This document shows, piece by piece, positions 1-11,298 of a stretch of DNA of 64,000 nt. A program made the position numbers and the translations under genes. The DNA comes from Phycisphaerales bacterium (lineage in GTDB: Bacteria > Planctomycetota > Phycisphaerae > Phycisphaerales > UBA1924), in assembly GCA_020845755.1 (NCBI GenBank), contig JADLFE010000009.1:1-64000 (forward strand), given 5' to 3'. Numbering within the stretch: position 1 is the first letter of the stretch; every line of letters starts with the position of its first letter. Under the pieces are notes generated by a model that was not told the DNA's origin, did not search any database, and was given only the letters and a program-made list of their open reading frames with translations.

Positions 1-37
1 ACAGGTCTCTCGATGACAACTCTTTCAGGAGTCTGAC

Positions 38-106
38 ATGGCGAAGAAGAAAGGCAAGAAGAAGGGCAAGACCGCCAAGAAGAGCAAGAAGCGCAGCAAG
101 AAGTAA
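38..106 (+). CDS. 22-aa lysine-rich basic protein
   Basis: The frame runs from ATG to TAA and gives 22 residues, of which 14 are Lys and one is Arg; the rest are Gly, Ala, Ser, Thr and the initial Met. An in-frame TGA at 14-16 shows it is not the tail of a longer gene. AGGAG at 27-31 sits 6 nt before the ATG, and a strong intrinsic terminator follows at 191-225, so it looks like a complete small transcription unit. The composition resembles histone H1-like tails, which suggests binding to DNA or RNA, but that is inference. No family is recognised. Confidence 0.6.
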   Translation: MAKKKGKKKGKTAKKSKKRSKK

Positions 107-633
107 AGCGCTCTTGCGGCGTCGGAAACGACGCCCGGCGCCGGGTCAATCTGCCCGGCAGCCTCACACAAACGAAAAGTCAACTGCGATCGTGGGGCTG
201 GTTCACCGGCCCCACGGTCGTTTTTGCGGGATTGCCGTGTTTTTCCGGGTGAAACAGCGTGCGTTCGGTGGGCGGACTTCGACGCGGCGTGCGTGGTGTT
301 CACCTTTCTCTCGCGCCATTCTGAGGATCGAGGTTGAGGAAAGTCGGACGTTGGGTCGACATCGCGTCCACGAGCGGCGATCACTCCGCGACATCGCTCG
401 CGGCATCAGCGCGGCGCACCTCGGGAGCAATCACGTGTGGATCGAGTGCCGTTGGTTGGTTCACGATAACCGGCGATGTCGACCATGAACGGACTCGCTC
501 GATCGCGCGAATGAACCGACATGTGGGCGTCGCGACGAGGCCATCAGCATGCGCGGTGCCGAGTTATCCACAATGCGACGGCTCCGATCGATCATGATCT
601 GGCTCTGGCCGGTCGTTCCGACAACAATCGGTC
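107..633. other. intergenic region without a recognised gene
   Basis: This 527-bp stretch separates the small basic protein from the next gene. It holds the terminator at 191-225. After that no frame on either strand looks like protein. One perfect DnaA-box-like 9-mer (TTATCCACA, 564-572) occurs alone, without a cluster or AT-rich stretch. A promoter for the gene at 634 is expected but none is clear. Confidence 0.5.
191..225 (+). terminator. rho-independent terminator
   Basis: CGTGGGGC at 191-198 pairs with GCCCCACG at 209-216, and the stem extends inward through GG/CC pairs. TTTTT follows at 221-225. It ends the transcript of the small lysine-rich gene. Confidence 0.75.
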
Positions 634-1269
634 ATGGCGGCAGAGAGCCCACACGACATCACCCGGCGGCTGCGATCGCTCTTTGAGGGCATGCTGGTAG
701 CCGATGACCACGCCGAGAGCGTGTATTTCGTGCTGGATCCCGAGACGGGGCAACCGGTCGCGCCGGTACCGAACTGGCTGCTCGATGACGACGGCGTTCA
801 CGAGGCGGCGGACCTGGTTTTGATGACGCCGGACGAAAACTCGGACTCTTTGCAACTGCTGTGCCGAGCGCGGGCGATCGAGCCCAGCGTGTTTGCCTTC
901 GCATACTACGAAGCGCACCACGCCAAGCCGGCGGAGGGCACGCTCTGCTTGCTCGAAGTCGAGTCCATCAAGTCGGGGCTGACCCTTGCATCCGGCGAGG
1001 ACTGCTGCGTGGCCAACCGGCTCCTCAAGGTCATCGGGGCGATCTGCCGGACGGTGAACGCGGATCGGGAAGTGCTCGCGGAGGCGTGCGACCGCGCGTT
1101 GCACGTCAGGCCGCAGTCTCCGGTATGTGTCGGTGTGGATCCGGACGGACTTTCGATCCGCGCGCGATTCGGGATTGTCAGGATTCCGTTCGATATCGAA
1201 CCTGGAAACGCGGAGCAGGCGCTGTCGCTGGTGGCGGACATTCTGGCGCACGCGAAGGACAGGCCGTGA
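634..1269 (+). CDS. hypothetical protein, 211 aa
   Basis: A 211-residue acidic protein without signal peptide or membrane segment, so probably cytoplasmic. The first half alternates short hydrophobic strands with polar turns (YFVLDPETGQPVAP, then a long DLVLMTP/LQLLCRARAI strand pair). This vaguely resembles split-barrel proteins of the pyridoxamine-phosphate-oxidase or HugZ type, but no flavin or haem motif is visible and I do not assign a family. Its stop TGA shares bases with a GTG start of the next gene (GTGA, 1266-1269), so the two are probably translated together. Confidence 0.6.
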   Translation: MAAESPHDITRRLRSLFEGMLVADDHAESVYFVLDPETGQPVAPVPNWLLDDDGVHEAADLVLMTPDENSDSLQLLCRARAIEPSVFAFAYYEAHHAKPAEGTLCLLEVESIKSGLTLASGEDCCVANRLLKVIGAICRTVNADREVLAEACDRALHVRPQSPVCVGVDPDGLSIRARFGIVRIPFDIEPGNAEQALSLVADILAHAKDRP

Positions 1270-2552
1270 GGCCGGCGCGGATGCGTGAGGCGCACGCGCA
1301 CATCGCGTCGCACGGTCGATCGATGGAGATGCTCGATCTGTCGGGGTGTCGATCGCTGGATGAGTGCCTTCAGACGCTGGCAAGGGGCGCGTCCGATACC
1401 CAGCGGGGGTGGCTTCTGGCGCATGGGGCGAGGGTCGAAGCGTGGGCAGAGGCACGCTGGCCGGCGATCGAGGAGATTGATGGGGTGACGCGGGGTCGTC
1501 CGTGCGTGGTGATGTCGTTTGATCATCACTCGGCGTGCGCGAACAGCGTGGCGATGCAGGCCGCGGGGATCAGGGCGGGCGATCGAATTGAACCGGGCGG
1601 GGTGGTATGCGTGGATGCGAGGGGTGCGGCAACGGGCTTCTTGCTTGAAGGGGCTGCGAGCAAAGCGTGGAACGCGGCCCCGGAGCCGGATGAATCGACC
1701 CGGAGGCGGCATGTGGAGTCGTCGCTCCGGGCGCTTTCGGCGCTTGGCTTTGCGTGCGTGGATGACATGCTGAGCCAGACGTGGCTCGGGCCGGCGCTCG
1801 GAGAGATCGAGCGGCGGAACACGCTGGCGTGCGATGTTGGGCTGTATGCGCCGGTCGTATCGCTTGGAGAGGTGGCGGGGAGGCGGGCTGAGTGGGAGTC
1901 GTCGCGGGTTCGGTTGCGAGGCGGGAAGATCTTTGTGGATGGCACGCTGAACAGCCGCACCGCGGCGATGCTGACGGAATATCGCGACCCAGCCCCGGGA
2001 CTCCCCTGTGGTCAGGCGTTGATGTCGGTCGGGGATGTGGTTGAGGCGATACGGCGTGTGCACGCCGTGATGGGCGACGGGGGCGAACTGGCGGCGCACG
2101 CGATCGGCGATGCGGCGGTGCGGGCGGTGCTGGACGGCGTGGAGGCCTGGCAGAAAGAGAACGGTCGGGAATCGGTGAAGGTCCGCATCGAGCACGCGGA
2201 GGTGGTTGATGCCGCCGACGTGGGACGGTTTGCGGCGCTTGGGGTGACAGCGAGCCTGCAGCCGTGTCATTTGCTGGCGGACGTTGAGGCGTTGACGCGC
2301 TACCTCCCCCACCGGCTCGATCGCGTGCTTCCGATCCGCGATCTGCTTGCGTCGGGCCTACTTCCCGGACGTTCGCTGGTGTTTGGGAGCGACGTGCCGA
2401 TCGTTCGGGCCGAGCCGGAGGATTCGATTCTTGCGGCGACAACCCGGAAGCGGGCGGAGATGGGCGGATCGAGCGCGATCGCGCCGGAGCAGGGGATCGA
2501 TGAGAGGACGGCGTGGGCGTGCTTTGGGTGTGAGGCGCGGCCGCGCGATTGA
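1266..2552 (+). CDS. amidohydrolase family 3 (YtcJ-like) protein, lacking the N-terminal domain
   Basis: A metal-dependent hydrolase of the TIM-barrel amidohydrolase superfamily. Visible family motifs are HAH (residues 10-12), DGTLNSRTAA, AHAIGDAAV, RIEHAEVV (His308), SLQPCH and GSDVP (Asp376). GTG 1266 is chosen because it overlaps the preceding TGA; ATG 1281 is the alternative. With 428 residues it is about 100 shorter than usual YtcJ-like enzymes. The missing part is the N-terminal segment that forms the small beta-sandwich domain, because the protein begins almost at the HxH motif. The substrate is unknown; aryl-amide or N-acyl hydrolysis is possible. Confident on family, unsure on activity. 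Confidence 0.82.
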   Translation: MRPARMREAHAHIASHGRSMEMLDLSGCRSLDECLQTLARGASDTQRGWLLAHGARVEAWAEARWPAIEEIDGVTRGRPCVVMSFDHHSACANSVAMQAAGIRAGDRIEPGGVVCVDARGAATGFLLEGAASKAWNAAPEPDESTRRRHVESSLRALSALGFACVDDMLSQTWLGPALGEIERRNTLACDVGLYAPVVSLGEVAGRRAEWESSRVRLRGGKIFVDGTLNSRTAAMLTEYRDPAPGLPCGQALMSVGDVVEAIRRVHAVMGDGGELAAHAIGDAAVRAVLDGVEAWQKENGRESVKVRIEHAEVVDAADVGRFAALGVTASLQPCHLLADVEALTRYLPHRLDRVLPIRDLLASGLLPGRSLVFGSDVPIVRAEPEDSILAATTRKRAEMGGSSAIAPEQGIDERTAWACFGCEARPRD

Positions 2553-2938
2553 GCGGACGCTGGCCGACTCAATTCATCTCGCCTCCTCGCTCGTTCATGG
2601 AGATTGCACGCGGGAGCGCTTGCTTGGCGGCGTGGAGTCGGTATTGTTTTGGTGATGGTGGCAACCGGGGACGCTTGCCGGGGTGGAGCCGGAAGCGTCT
2701 CGCACGGATCGGTCAGTACGCGGCGAGGCATCGCCGCCAGATCAACGGGTCGCTGGCGCGCGTGGATGAGCAAGGCACGTGCGTTCGCGGTTGGATCGTT
2801 GATCGACCGAGCAATCGCCACCAAGTGCGGGCGACGACACACGTCGGCCCAACGGCGCATCCCGCGATCAGCGGGACATCTCTCGACCGGCGGATGACGG
2901 GGTTCAACTCCGAGAACGCGCGAGTCGATCAGTTCACC
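2553..2938. promoter_or_regulatory. speA upstream region with a weak candidate promoter
   Basis: These 386 bp between the amidohydrolase and speA code for nothing that looks like protein, although the speA frame stays open through them. A sigma-70-like pair TTGCTT (2620-2625) and TATTGT (2642-2647), 16 bp apart, is a weak candidate promoter. It would give a leader of nearly 290 nt before the start chosen for speA. Confidence 0.25.
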
Positions 2939-4993
<2,055 letters not shown>

Positions 4994-4998
4994 GGTAG

Positions 4999-5274
4999 AT
5001 GCCGTTCGTGGATCCTGGCGAGTGCGGCAACGGCGGAATTCTATCCGATTACTGCACGGATGCGGAGCTTCGCGAACTCGCGGCTCGCTCGTGGCGCTTG
5101 GAACAATACCGACGGCCACCAGGAAGCCCGCCGACAGAGCACGAGCATTGTGAAATCTGCTGGTGGACGATCGGCGAATGCAATGATGCTGCCGATGGAT
5201 CGGGAATGACCGACGGACGCTGTTGGCTTTGCCTCCGGTGCTCCGAGGCGCTACGCGCGTGGGCATGCAGTTGA
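4999..5274 (+). CDS. small cysteine-rich protein
   Basis: A 91-residue protein just 5 nt after speA, with GGAG (4988-4991) inside the end of speA serving as ribosome binding site. The C-terminal half has HEHCEICWW and, further on, a CWLCLRC motif, giving two Cys pairs and His residues that could hold one zinc. The N-terminal half is charged and probably helical. There is no signal peptide or membrane segment. I do not recognise the family. Its position suggests cotranscription with speA, not necessarily a shared function. Confidence 0.6.
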   Translation: MPFVDPGECGNGGILSDYCTDAELRELAARSWRLEQYRRPPGSPPTEHEHCEICWWTIGECNDAADGSGMTDGRCWLCLRCSEALRAWACS

Positions 5275-5326
5275 CACGAAACAGACGCATTGCAGAAAAC
5301 CAGCGAAGCAAAGCCGCGGACTCTGC

Positions 5327-6538
5327 TCACCCCGCATCACGCGGCGCGACGACGACACGGCGCTTCAGGTCGGGCACCCACGTTCCGCCGGGTCCTTCGA
5401 TGGTGATAGCAAAGAGCGCCACGCGGCCGACATCGATGCCGGGCGTGATGGGCACGACGATCTCGCCCGCGGCGTTGGCGTTGAAGACCCCGCCGCCGAC
5501 TTTCTGCTCCATGCCGCGCTCGTCGATCAGCCAGACCTGGTACTGCTCGACCTTGGGGTCGTTGACCTTGAGGCCGACGAAGCGCAGGTAGCCCTGCTGC
5601 ATCGCGTCGTTCCAGACGACATCGCCCTGGACCTGGCCCTGCTCGGCCGGGTTGTTGGGAAGGTCGAAGGGCTTCCAGGCGACGCGCACCGTGCCGGGGA
5701 CCTCGAGCAACTTGGTGCGATTCTGCTGGAGCGTCGCGGGGTCGACGGGCTTTTCGTAGGTGGCGATGCGGAGTTTGGCGGCGTCGAGTTCCTTGCCGGT
5801 CTCGGTGACCCTGCGCGTGGCGTCGGCGAGCTGGCGCGCGAGATCGACAGATCGCTGGGCTTCGGCGGCGGCGGCAGCGCGTTCGGCGCTCAGGGCGGTC
5901 GTGGCGCTGGCGAGATCATTCTTCAGGCTGTCGGCGTGGACCTGGGCCTGCGCGAGCATGGCGTCGTTGGCCTTGACGCGATCGGTCATGGCGGCCAGTT
6001 CGACCTTGGATTGCTCGAGCGCCAGGCGAGAGGCCGCCAGCTCGCGCTGCTTTTCACGGAGCGAGCCGAGCGTGAGCATGAGCCCGCCGCCGGCGACGAT
6101 CAGGATCGCGGCGACTGAGAGCCAGGGCCAGATGGGGTTGCGGCGCGATTCGAGTCGCATGTCTGGGCCCGGCGCGGCTCGAGTCGGGGCTCGCTCTGAC
6201 GGACCCGCCCCCGGGCTTGCGATCGCGGGTGGCGCCGCGGTGTCAGAAAGCGCGCCGGCCGCCGCGCTGGCGCGGGCGAAGATGCGCCCCTGCGCAACGA
6301 GCTTCTCGCGCATGTCAGGCGGAAGGGCAATGTGGGCCCGATCGCCGGCGTCGGCGCGATCGAAGGCACGCACCAATTCGCTGGCGCTTCCTTCGATCGC
6401 CTTGGCCGCCGCGAGGTCTTCGGGGGACGCGCTGGACATCCGCTCATCGAGCTCGCGACGCTCTTCGAGCGACAGCTCGCCGAGCTGCTCGGCGGCCAGC
6501 AGTTCCATCAGGCGTTCGCGCTCCATGGGTTTGCTCAT
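5327..6538 (-). CDS. RskA-like anti-sigma factor
   Basis: A 403-residue single-pass membrane protein. The N-terminal 90 residues (MERERLMELLAAEQLGELS and onward) form the anti-sigma zinc-finger-like helical domain without the usual HxxxCxxC. A Pro/Ala-rich linker and one membrane segment (IWPWLSVAAILIVAGGGLML) follow. Next comes a long coiled coil rich in Ala, Glu, Lys and Arg, and finally a beta-rich RskA C-terminal domain with YQVWLIDERGMEQKVGGGVF. It should hold the sigma factor encoded just upstream at the inner membrane until released by proteolysis. Its ATG overlaps the sigma stop codon (ATGA). The coiled coil is longer than in typical RskA proteins. Confidence 0.85.
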   Translation of the reverse strand: MSKPMERERLMELLAAEQLGELSLEERRELDERMSSASPEDLAAAKAIEGSASELVRAFDRADAGDRAHIALPPDMREKLVAQGRIFARASAAAGALSDTAAPPAIASPGAGPSERAPTRAAPGPDMRLESRRNPIWPWLSVAAILIVAGGGLMLTLGSLREKQRELAASRLALEQSKVELAAMTDRVKANDAMLAQAQVHADSLKNDLASATTALSAERAAAAAEAQRSVDLARQLADATRRVTETGKELDAAKLRIATYEKPVDPATLQQNRTKLLEVPGTVRVAWKPFDLPNNPAEQGQVQGDVVWNDAMQQGYLRFVGLKVNDPKVEQYQVWLIDERGMEQKVGGGVFNANAAGEIVVPITPGIDVGRVALFAITIEGPGGTWVPDLKRRVVVAPRDAG

Positions 6539-7125
6539 GCGCCACGCTCCTGACCCGCGGGCTGCGCGATCCCGCCCAGCACGGGGCGGAGACTTTCGGT
6601 GAGTCGCGCCAGGCCGCGCCTGAGACGTGTCTTGACAGTCCCCATCGGCGTCCGTGTGGCGGTGGCGATTTCGCTGTGCGACAGGCCGCGATGGAGCGAG
6701 AGCCAAAGCGCGGTGCGTTCCTCGTAGGGGAGGGTGTCGAAGGCGCGGACGACATGCCCGAGGTCCTGGTCTTTCACATAGTCCTGCAGGCGCTCCGGAG
6801 CGCGGGTCGACACGTGGACCTCGGGCGAGGCCGCGGCGACGCCGGAAGCCAGGCGTGCCCGGGCGGCGCGCCGTCGTTGATAGTCGGTGAGCCTTCGATG
6901 GATGATCGTGGCGACGAAGGAGGGCTCGCTTCCCTTGGCGGGATCGAAGCGCCGCGCGTTGAGCCAGAGCTCGGTGAAGATGTCCTGCACGGCGTCCTCG
7001 ATCTCGGGGCTTCCCGCGCCAAGGTAGCGCGACGCGAGGCGCCACGCGAGCCCGGCGTATTCGTCCACGCACCGCGTGACGGCCGACTCATCACCCTGCG
7101 AGATTCGTTGCAACAGCGTGGGCAC
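6535..7125 (-). CDS. ECF-type RNA polymerase sigma factor
   Basis: A 196-residue group IV sigma factor. Region 2 includes EIEDAVQDIFTELWLNARRF and FVATIIHRRLTDYQRR. Region 4 includes LPYEERTALWLSLHRGLSH and MGTVKTRLRRGLARL, the DNA-recognition helix. Start is GTG 7123-7125 with GGGGAG close before it. The anti-sigma gene follows with a 4-base overlap, the standard arrangement for an ECF regulator and its membrane inhibitor. The target promoters are not evident here. The divergent secreted protein gene at 7355 is a possible target by position only. Confidence 0.93.
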   Translation of the reverse strand: MPTLLQRISQGDESAVTRCVDEYAGLAWRLASRYLGAGSPEIEDAVQDIFTELWLNARRFDPAKGSEPSFVATIIHRRLTDYQRRRAARARLASGVAAASPEVHVSTRAPERLQDYVKDQDLGHVVRAFDTLPYEERTALWLSLHRGLSHSEIATATRTPMGTVKTRLRRGLARLTESLRPVLGGIAQPAGQERGA

Positions 7126-7354
7126 GTGCTCCCCGGAGTGTTTTCACGATCGCGTGGTGTTGAATCACGCCGCGAGTATCAGCGTACCGCGATTCGACGG
7201 AGAAAGAAATTCGGTTGCTGCAAAAACCGCGAGGCGGGGCGGGTGCGAAGGAGGGGCGTCCGGGATTTCCGCCCCGGCCATTCAAATCAAGGCGCGGCGC
7301 ACGCAACGGCGCGTGCGAGGATGCGCCATGGCTTCAACACACGAGGAGAGAGAA

Positions 7355-8221
7355 ATGAAGACGAACGCCATCGCACTCACCACCGCCGCACTCGCCGCTT
7401 CGCTCGGCGCCGCCGCACACGCGGGCGAGATTGTGTACGGCATGACGGAGAATCAGACACTTGTGTCGTTTGATTCGACGACGCCGACGACGATCCTCTC
7501 AGGTGTGGCGATCTGGGGCATGGCCGCCAACGAGCGTGTGCGCGGGCTTGACTTTCGCCCCGCGACCAATGAGCTCTATGCCCTGGGCTCGTTCAGCATG
7601 TTGTACAAGATCAACGCGATGACAGGGATGGCGGTGCAGGTCGGCTCGGGCACGTTCGCGCACACGCTCAACGGCTCGTCGTTCGGATTCGACTTCAACC
7701 CCGTGATCGATCGCATCCGCGTCGTCAGCGAGGCCGATCAGAACCTCGTGCTTCACCCCGACACCGCGGCGTCGACCAACGCCACCGCGCTCTTCTATGG
7801 GATGGGCGACATGAACGAGGGCATGAACCCCAACGTGGTCGGATCGGCCTATACCAACAGCAAGAAGGGCGCGACATCGACGCAGCTCTATGGCATCGAC
7901 TCAAACCTCGACATCCTCGTCAAGCAGGCCAACAGCGCCGGCGCGCTGACCACCGTCGGCTCGCTGGGCGTCAACGTGAGCGACCAGGTCGGCTTCGATA
8001 TCTCGGGCCTCTCGGGCATCGCGTACGCCTCGGTGCAGGACGCGACGCTCGGCCAGAGCACCTTCTGGCAGATCAACCTCAACACGGGCGCCGCGATGAT
8101 GGTGGGCTCGATCGGCGGCGGCTCGCAGGTCGGCTGCATCACCGTCGTCCCCGCGCCGGGGGCGGTCGGCGCGCTCGCCGGAATCGGCGTGCTGGCTCTT
8201 CGCCGGCGCCGCGCGTCGTAA
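7355..8221 (+). CDS. secreted DUF4394-type protein with PEP-CTERM-like tail
   Basis: A 288-residue exported protein with a signal peptide (residues 1-22, ending AAHAG). The middle has the repeated blade-like pattern of DUF4394 proteins (GLDFRPATNELYALGS, SFGFDFNPVIDRIRVVSE, YAS). It ends with VPAPGAVGALAGIGVLALRRRR, a PAP/PEP-CTERM-type signal (motif, membrane helix, arginines) that marks a protein for exosortase-like sorting. GAGGAG at 7343-7348 lies 6 nt before the ATG. It has its own transcription unit, with a hairpin terminator after it at 8335-8361. Exact function is unknown. Confidence 0.85.
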   Translation: MKTNAIALTTAALAASLGAAAHAGEIVYGMTENQTLVSFDSTTPTTILSGVAIWGMAANERVRGLDFRPATNELYALGSFSMLYKINAMTGMAVQVGSGTFAHTLNGSSFGFDFNPVIDRIRVVSEADQNLVLHPDTAASTNATALFYGMGDMNEGMNPNVVGSAYTNSKKGATSTQLYGIDSNLDILVKQANSAGALTTVGSLGVNVSDQVGFDISGLSGIAYASVQDATLGQSTFWQINLNTGAAMMVGSIGGGSQVGCITVVPAPGAVGALAGIGVLALRRRRAS

Positions 8222-8334
8222 GAACGGGCACCCCACACACGCGCGTGCGTTTTCCGCGCGATTGAACATACCCGCCGCGGATGCGTGAGCGCGGCGGACA
8301 TGAGAAGAGCGAGAGAGAACTCGCCCAGCGCGAG

Positions 8335-8361
8335 CAACGCCCGGTTTAACGCCGGGCGTTG
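8335..8361. terminator. bidirectional hairpin between convergent genes
   Basis: CAACGCCCGG (8335-8344) pairs perfectly with CCGGGCGTTG (8352-8361) around a 7-nt loop. It lies between two convergent genes. No long T-run follows, so termination strength is uncertain. Confidence 0.6.
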
Positions 8362-8480
8362 TCGTTGCAGCGGAGACAAAGGCGAGTTCATGCTCGCGAG
8401 AGAACAACGAGCAAGCGGGCCGCGGGATTGTGATCACGCGACTTGGGGTGTCCGGAGTCGGTGGCACCGGTAGACGCGGA

Positions 8481-9230
8481 TCAACACCCGCTCTCGAAGT
8501 GTGACGCGAACAGATCGTAGTCAATAGCGTTGACGAAGCCGTCGGTGTTGAAGTCGGCGGCGGGATCACCAATCTCGAAGAACCCGGCGAATTCATCATA
8601 ATCCAGCGCATTGACGAAACTGTCGTGGTTGAAGTCCGCCGGGCAGGTTGGCAATTCGTTGACGCGAAGCGTATCGATGGCCTCCAGATCGCTGGAGGGG
8701 ATGAACGCGACGGTGTAGATGTCCGCGGCGGGATGATCAAAGACGACGGGCACGTTTGAAGCCTTGCCCGTGATGGTCTCGATCACGACGCCGTTGATGT
8801 CGCGTGCCTGCGCGGTCCAGGTGCCGGCGGTGTCGGACGCGGAGTCGATCACCATGAAGGCGACCTGCCGCACGGGTTGCCACTCGAAGTTCTCTTCCGG
8901 GTTCGAGTCGGGCAAGATGAAGTCGATGTAGATGGGGCGGTTGGCGATCAGCCCGTAGTAATCGCTTGCGTAGACGAAGTTGGGCATGGTGTCGGTCTCG
9001 AACGAACCCTCGAAACCGCGGCTGTAGTAGAGTTTCGCGCCCGCCGCCGTGTCGGTGCGGAACCACAGGCCCTCGTGGTCGTAGTGTCCCTGCGACAGTT
9101 TGAGTTGCCACGCCCACACGTTGTTCACGACGTTGACATACGGCACATCGACGTCGTCGAAATTGACGATGGTCGCGCCGGCGTCACCGACGAGCACGCC
9201 CAACACCAACACCGCAGAAAGGCGCATCAT
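8481..9230 (-). CDS. secreted protein with C-terminal GC-type dockerin-like repeat
   Basis: A 249-residue exported protein. The start has AGGAGGT 5 nt before two adjacent ATG codons; the first, at 9230, is used. Residues 1-20 form a signal peptide. The centre is a beta-rich domain of unknown type. The last about 50 residues, starting CPADFNHDS and ending HFESGC, carry two near-identical acidic loops (DFNHDSFVNALDYDEF and DFNTDGFVNAIDYDLF). These are calcium-loop repeats of dockerin style bracketed by cysteines. Such GC-type tails are frequent in Phycisphaerae and probably anchor or sort surface proteins. Confidence 0.85.
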   Translation of the reverse strand: MMRLSAVLVLGVLVGDAGATIVNFDDVDVPYVNVVNNVWAWQLKLSQGHYDHEGLWFRTDTAAGAKLYYSRGFEGSFETDTMPNFVYASDYYGLIANRPIYIDFILPDSNPEENFEWQPVRQVAFMVIDSASDTAGTWTAQARDINGVVIETITGKASNVPVVFDHPAADIYTVAFIPSSDLEAIDTLRVNELPTCPADFNHDSFVNALDYDEFAGFFEIGDPAADFNTDGFVNAIDYDLFASHFESGC

Positions 9231-9598
9231 GACCGACCTCCTCGGGAACATCCAGGTGCGATGGGTCCGGCCGTCAAACTGATCGCAACGGATCCGAATA
9301 ACCATAACACAGTCCTCAATACATGCAAGAGGAGTGGCTGCTTGGCAGACCGAATACGGGTCTCAATGTCTTCCGACCCTTTTTTGTAGTGCTTTTACAC
9401 GATTGTCACCATCGGGCGACCGGGCAAAGACCCGTTCATCCGGCGAGGAAAGAGGGAGGTACAGGTTGGCTATTTCCGTGTAATGTGAAAAACCGCGGGA
9501 CTGCGATCCCGCGGCTTTCAAATCCAATTCGATTTGCGATCGCGAACTGTCGCGCGACCATTCATCACGCGACCACACACACGACCGGCGCGATCGAC
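9231..9598. promoter_or_regulatory. intergenic region with candidate promoter for the dockerin-like gene
   Basis: No gene is seen in these 368 bp. On the minus strand TTGCAT (9323-9328) and TATGGT (9301-9306) are 16 bp apart, a plausible sigma-70-like promoter about 70 bp before the secreted dockerin-like gene. The aldolase terminator occupies 9488-9514. A weak 5-bp hairpin followed by six T on the plus strand (9358-9385) has no plus-strand gene before it. Confidence 0.35.
9488..9514 (-). terminator. rho-independent terminator of the aldolase gene
   Basis: On the minus strand CCGCGGGA and TCCCGCGG form an 8-bp stem with a 6-nt loop, followed by TTTTT. It lies about 85 nt past the aldolase stop. 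Confidence 0.8.
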
Positions 9599-10705
<1,107 letters not shown>

Positions 10706-11298
10706 GAGTGTCTCCGTATCTGCGGGTTCGCACGACAAATGCGGGCGATCCGCTCTGTGGAAAACCTGTCCGAAACACTGCACCCGGTGGAAATCCCGGG
10801 CACGTTCGGTATCTTATCGCCCTGTTCGGACCCAATGCTCCGGGAAAAGAGCGGTGGGCCGGACAGAGTCACAGATTCTTGCCGACTCAGGTTGCAAGGC
10901 CAGAAATCGGTGGCATATTCGGAGTGTTCGGACCACGGGACGGCCCAAATCCGAGCGACAATCAGTCACGACGGAACAGTCGTAACGAACTGTTCTACAC
11001 CACCGGCGGGTTCGGGGCTTCGGTTCCGAGCTCGTCGTGTTTTTTGGGGAAGCGGCTCTCGTTCGCCACGCCGTCGCGCGAAACCGGCGCCGCCAAACCG
11101 CGTACTATTTCATTGTCCGCCGCCACCCCCGGCGGGCCAATCACAATTCGCTCGGCCAGGGGGGCTGGCCGATTTGGCAGGCACCGGGCTCACGGCCTCG
11201 GGCACTCGCTCTCATGCCGCGATCGCACCCGCCACCGCGTGCATGAACCCGCGAATGCCGAACGCCGAATCCCGAATGCCGACCTTTGGAGGCGCCCC
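10706..11298. other. long divergent intergenic region with repeated TTCGGAC motifs
   Basis: These 593 bp separate two divergent enzyme genes and hold no convincing gene. The 7-mer TTCGGAC appears three times: inverted at 10768-10774, direct at 10825-10831 and direct at 10927-10933. The last two extend to GTTCGGACC. A heptamer tandem repeat lies at 11252-11279 just before the second gene. Promoters for both directions must be here but I could not fix them. Confidence 0.4.
11252..11279. repeat. heptamer tandem repeat, four copies
   Basis: Four 7-bp units with consensus CGAATGC (CGAATGC, CGAACGC, CGAATCC, CGAATGC) lie end to end, and a partial fifth unit (CGAC) follows. The array ends 8 bp before the GGAGG ribosome binding site of the next gene, so it lies in the promoter or leader. 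Confidence 0.7.

Noticed and set aside
564-572. Perfect DnaA-box 9-mer suggesting an origin
   Set aside because: Only one box, no cluster, no AT-rich unwinding region and no dnaA or dnaN nearby. A single 9-mer is expected by chance in 64 kb.
9358-9385. Plus-strand hairpin with six T, possible small RNA terminator
   Set aside because: The stem is only 5 bp with a 12-nt loop, and no promoter or gene precedes it in that direction.
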